A stretch of 62,356 bases of DNA, from positions 1 to 62,356 of IMG/VR virus record IMGVR_UViG_3300042296_001256. One strand, written 5' to 3'. Shown in pieces: positions 61,501 to 62,356 of this stretch. The first letter of the stretch is position 1; the number at the start of each line of letters is the position of its first letter. This DNA comes from a virus. The position numbers and the translations under genes are program-made. The notes beneath the pieces are model-generated. The model saw nothing but the letters and a program-made list of their open reading frames with translations, made no database searches and had not been told where the DNA came from.

Positions 61501-62356
61501 AAGTACCTGAAGAACCGTTAGAACCAGAAGTACCTGAGCTACCGTCTGAACCTGACGTACCTGCTGAACCTGAAGTTCCTGATACACCATCTATTCCAGA
61601 AGTACCTGAAGAACCATCTGAACCTGAAGTTCCAGAAGAACCGTTTGAACCTGATGTACCGGATGTTCCAGAAGAACCGTTTGATCCTGAAGTTCCAGAA
61701 GAACCATCTGAACCTGACGTACCAGATGAACCATTTGTTCCTGAGACTCCATCTATTCCTGATGTACCTGAGCTACCGTCTGATCCTGAAGTACCTGAGG
61801 TACCATTTGAACCTGAAGTACCTGAGGTACCATTTGAACCGTTTGAACCTGAAGTTCCGTTTGAACCCGAAGTTCCAGAAGAACCATCTGAACCGGACGT
61901 ACCGGCAGAACCTGAAGTTCCTGATACTCCGTCTATTCCAGAAGTACCTGAGCTACCGTCTGATCCTGAAGTACCTGAGCTACCGTTTGATCCTGAAGTT
62001 CCAGAGCTACCATTTGAACCTGAAGTACCTGAGGTACCATTTGAACCTGAAGTACCGCTTGAGCCATCTGACCCTGAAGTTCCAGCCGAACCTGATGTTC
62101 CTGAGACTCCGTCTATTCCTGATGTTCCGGAAGATCCATTTGAACCAGAAGTTCCAGAAGAACCGTTTGAACCGGAAGTTCCAGAAGAACCATTTGAACC
62201 GGAAGTACCTGAGCTACCGTCTGAACCTGACGTACCTGCTGAACCTGAAGTTCCGGAAACTCCGTCTATTCCTGATGTTCCCGAAGAACCGTCTGACCCT
62301 GAAGTTCCAGAGCTACCATTTGAGCCTGATGTACCGCTTGAGCCGTTAGAACCTGA
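52511..62356 (-). CDS. Giant Gly-X-Y fibre protein, 5' partial, more than 3,281 aa
   Basis: The frame is open from the stop at 52511-52513 to the right edge of the window. GTG at 59536 is only an internal codon, because the upstream region reads on as coherent protein ([20 protein letters not shown]). Counted from the edge: residues 1-820 are Gly-X-Y repeats, 820-985 a beta-rich island ([20 protein letters not shown]), 985-2905 repeats, 2905-3025 an island ([20 protein letters not shown]), 3025-3085 repeats, and 3085-3281 a C-terminal domain ending [18 protein letters not shown]. The triplets are [15 protein letters not shown] and GID, almost without proline. At about 0.29 nm per residue, a triple helix of this length would be about 0.9 micrometre. 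It is probably a long adhesion fibre; the N-terminal virion-binding part lies outside the window. Confidence 0.85.
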   Translation of the reverse strand, partial: SGSNGSSGTSGSNGSSGTSGSDGSSGTSGIDGVSGTSGSAGTSGSDGSSGTSGSNGSSGTSGSNGSSGTSGSNGSSGTSGIDGVSGTSGSAGTSGSDGSSGTSGSNGTSGTSGSNGSSGTSGSNGSSGTSGSDGSSGTSGIDGVSGTSGSAGTSGSDGSSGTSGSNGTSGSNGSNGTSGTSGSNGTSGTSGSDGSSGTSGIDGVSGTNGSSGTSGSDGSSGTSGSNGSSGTSGTSGSNGSSGTSGSDGSSGTSGIDGVSGTSGSAGTSGSDGSSGTSGSNGSSGTSGTSGSNGSSGTSGSSGTSGTSGSNGSSGTSGSNGSSGTSGSSGTSGSAGTSGTSGTSGSNGSSGTSGSNGSSGTSGSDGSSGTSGIDGVSGTNGSSGTSGSDGSSGTSGSSGTSGTSGSNGSSGTSGTSGSNGSSGTSGSDGSSGTSGSNGSSGTSGSSGTSGTSGSNGSSGTSGTSGTSGSNGSSGTSGSDGSSGTSGIDGVSGTNGSSGTSGSDGSSGTSGTSGSNGSSGTSGSNGSSGTSGSDGSSGTSGTSGSTGTSGSNGSSGTSGTSGSNGSSGTSGSNGTSGTSGSNGSSGTSGSDGSSGTSGIDGVSGTNGSSGTSGSAGSSGTSGSSGTSGSNGSSGTSGSNGSSGTSGSDGSSGTSGSSGTSGSNGSSGTSGTSGSNGSSGTSGTSGSNGSSGTSGTSGSNGSSGTSGSDGSSGTSGIDGVSGTNGSSGTSGSDGSSGTSGSSGTSGSNGSSGTAGTSGSSGTTGTSGSSGTSGTSGSSGTAGTSGTSGTSGSSGTSGTSGTSGTSGSSGTSGSSGTSGATGISAGQIYYFNQSVASGIGTYRDLNINPTGAAQQSILKTTTGTTPVLVQQFITPELGFSVIPGGTQRFHLHFLKDGAGFNTDTFVTIELANSAGVSYGTVIPTNQVLIGWISSTIPVEANVDVVLPTTTINPTDRMIVKIYVVDQSSGNHDVTWYTEGTQNYSFVLTSTGQISSSSGTSGSSGTAGTSGTSGTSGSTGTSGTSGTSGTSGTSGTAGTSGSNGSSGTSGSNGSSGTSGTSGSNGSSGTAGTSGSNGSSGTSGTSGSNGSSGTSGSNGSSGTAGSSGTSGIDGVSGTSGSAGTSGSNGSSGTSGSNGSSGTSGSNGSSGTSGSNGSSGSSGTRGTSGTSGISGVDGSNGTSGTSGSSGTSGSNGSSGTSGSNGSSGTSGTSGSNGSSGTSGTSGSNGSSGTSGSSGTSGSNGSSGTSGTSGSNGSSGSSGTRGTSGTSGTSGTSGSSGTSGIDGVSGTSGSAGTSGSNGSSGTSGSNGSSGSSGTRGTSGTSGTSGSNGSSGTSGTSGSNGSSGTSGTSGSNGSSGTSGTSGSNGSSGTSGTSGTSGTSGSNGSSGTSGTSGSNGSSGTSGTSGSNGSSGTSGTSGSNGSSGTSGSNGSSGSSGTRGTSGTSGSSGTSGIDGVSGTSGSAGTSGTSGSNGSSGSSGTRGTSGTSGSNGSSGTSGTSGSNGSSGTSGTSGSSGTSGSSGSSGTSGTSGSNGSSGTSGSNGSSGTSGTSGSNGSSGTSGTSGSNGSSGTSGSSGTSGSNGSSGTAGTSGTSGSTGTSGTSGSNGSSGSSGTSGTSGSNGSSGTSGSSGTAGTSGSSGTSGSSGTSGSNGSSGSSGTRGTSGTSGTSGSNGSSGTSGIDGVSGTSGSAGTSGSNGSSGTSGTSGTSGSNGSSGTSGSSGSNGSSGTSGSNGSSGSSGTRGTSGTSGTSGTSGSNGSSGTSGTSGSNGSSGTSGTSGSNGSSGTSGTSGSNGSSGTSGSNGSSGTSGTSGSNGSSGTSGSNGSSGSSGTRGTSGTSGTSGTAGTSGSSGTSGIDGVSGTSGSAGTSGSNGSSGTSGSNGSSGSSGTRGTSGTSGTSGTSGTSGSNGSSGTSGSNGSSGTSGTSGSNGSSGTSGTSGSNGSSGTSGSNGSSGTSGTSGSNGSSGTSGSNGSSGTAGTSGSSGTSGSSGTSGSNGSSGTSGSNGSSGSSGTRGTSGTSGTSGTSGSSGTSGIDGVSGTSGSAGTSGSNGSSGTSGSSGSNGSSGSSGTRGTSGTSGTAGTSGSNGSSGTSGTSGSNGSSGTSGSNGSSGTSGTSGSNGSSGTSGTSGTAGTSGSNGSSGTSGASGASGTSGTSGSSGSNGSSGTSGSNGSSGTSGTSGSNGSSGTSGTSGSNGSSGTSGSNGSSGTSGTSGSNGSSGSSGTSGSNGSSGTSGSNGSSGSSGTRGTSGTSGTSGSNGSSGTSGIDGVSGTSGSSGTSGSNGSSGSSGTRGTSGTSGTSGTSGSNGSSGTSGTSGSNGSSGTSGSNGSSGSSGTRGTSGTSGTSGSNGSSGTSGTSGSNGSSGTSGTSGSNGSSGTSGTSGSNGSSGTSGTSGSNGSSGTSGSNGSSGSSGTRGTSGTSGTSGTSGSNGSSGTSGIDGVSGTSGSSGTSGSNGSSGTSGSNGSSGSSGTRGTSGTSGTSGTAGSSGTSGTSGSNGSSGTSGSNGSSGTSGTSGSNGSSGTSGSNGSSGTSGSSGTSGSNGSSGTSGSNGSSGSSGTRGTSGTSGTSGSNGSSGTSGTSGSNGSSGTSGTSGSNGSSGTSGTSGSNGSSGTSGSNGSSGTSGTSGSNGSSGTSGTSGSNGSSGSSGTRGTSGTSGTSGSSGTSGIDGVSGTSGSSGTSGSNGSSGSSGTRGTSGTSGTSGSNGSSGTSGTSGANGSSGTSGTSGSNGSSGTSGSAGSSGTSGSNGSSGTSGTSGSNGSSGTSGSNGSSGSSGTSGSNGSSGTSGTSGSNGSSGTSGSNGSSGSSGTRGTSGTSGTSGSNGSSGTSGSAGSSGTSGIDGVSGTSGSSGTSGSNGSSGSSGTRGTSGTSGSSGTSGSNGSSGSSGTSGSNGSSGSSGTRGTSGTSGSNGSSGTSGATGIAGIDGSNSGRWLFDSSIPAHSNPGATFFRTDSATFAALAKLSVSTTSSASVNYATWLSLITSNSLIQITEVGNNSIIGIYRLISITNNTTWFDLGLAPIAANGTLTNGINYTISFVTFGSNGSSGTAGTSGSSGSSGTRGTSGTSGTSGATGAPGGTGSSGTSGSSGTRGTSGTSGSAGTSGTSITTSGTFNTYVTYGASGTTIEDSTFDIREDDTNDVLLLGPVALYDGRPKEYIYGKQSASDDREKLVHNGVLYSGRINPMAAGQLFIDPGTPILFDFPTPNRIYGIELYVVGSEEVTGSTDYRHYTGAVKNIAGALSLVGAGFTEIVVAQDASLWTATITVGAGGTDLAVKINNNANNRITLAARYEIISNGMLP
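53100..62356 (-). repeat. Long Gly-X-Y coding repeat with a landmark unit near 171 bp
   Basis: The 9-nt (three-codon) triplet array covers most of this stretch, with islands at 53280-53640 and 59400-59900. A distinctive GIDGV(S) triplet pair recurs 19 times. Distances between neighbours are 513, 684, 513, 693, 531, 522, 675, 504 and 513 nt in the 3' block, then 351, 333, 342, 351, 162, 180, 180 and 153 nt in the 5' block. These are all near whole multiples of 171 nt (19 triplets) and all divisible by 9. Synonymous codons vary between copies. Confidence 0.85.

Noticed and set aside
53100-62356. CRISPR array
   Set aside because: The repeats are 9-nt coding triplets in frame, without conserved repeat/spacer alternation or cas genes.
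1-62356. Prophage or bacterial chromosome origin
   Set aside because: No integrase, att sites or housekeeping genes; compact phage gene order with terminase and baseplate genes throughout.

Overview
This window is part of the genome of a large, lytic, T4-like contractile-tailed phage (myovirus). The phage identity rests on recognisable virion and packaging genes: a gp17-type large terminase with a probable small subunit beside it, a gp6-type baseplate wedge protein, a gp26-like baseplate protein, and probable tail-tube and gp15-like tail-completion proteins. No integrase or bacterial housekeeping operon is visible. The host is probably a member of the Bacteroidota. The evidence is a DUF3127-type OB-fold protein, a DUF4494-like small protein, AT-rich gene starts without clear Shine-Dalgarno sequences, and a tmRNA whose tag apparently begins with a GGC resume codon.
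Layout. At 1-1341 (+) are the tail of a peptidoglycan-binding protein and a VanY-GH19 endolysin. At 1338-15541 (mostly -) lies a nucleotide-metabolism and DNA-repair region: thymidylate synthase, a 2OG-Fe(II) oxygenase, MutM/Fpg, UVDE, a DEDD exonuclease, the DUF3127 protein, guanylate kinase, DNA ligase and a Nudix hydrolase, interspersed with small unknown genes and a plus-strand lectin-like gene. At 14.5-37.7 kb (-) are virion and packaging genes, with an inserted block at 18.9-21.2 kb (glycosyltransferase, MBD4-like DNA glycosylase, FkbM methyltransferase), an ECF-like sigma factor, PhoH and terminase. A tmRNA gene lies at 37797-38163 (+), followed by two LamG-type adhesins and tail genes. 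From 42.7 to 62.4 kb is an adhesion-fibre locus: two very large multidomain glycosyltransferase/methyltransferase proteins, a sugar O-methyltransferase-like enzyme, a prolyl-hydroxylase-like oxygenase and two collagen-like Gly-X-Y fibre genes. The last fibre gene stays open to the window edge and encodes more than 3,280 residues.
How the parts may work together. Two recurrent upstream motifs split the genes into classes. TAGTATAATAA lies 6-7 nt before the ATG of several metabolic genes (a probable early, near-leaderless promoter). (G/A)ATAAATAA lies roughly 5-45 nt before virion genes, most often about 20-30 (a probable late promoter resembling T4 TATAAATA), and the encoded ECF-like sigma factor is the obvious candidate to read it. 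Several proteins, including the endolysin and the Nudix enzyme, share an N-terminus resembling the T4 capsid-targeting peptide with a prohead-protease site, which suggests delivery inside the head. The most unusual system is the fibre locus. Enormous Ser/Thr/Asn-rich collagen-like fibres sit beside a TibC/AAH-like glycosyltransferase domain with its Cys iron-finger, other sugar-modifying enzymes and a hydroxylase, which suggests a phage-encoded pathway that decorates its own fibres.
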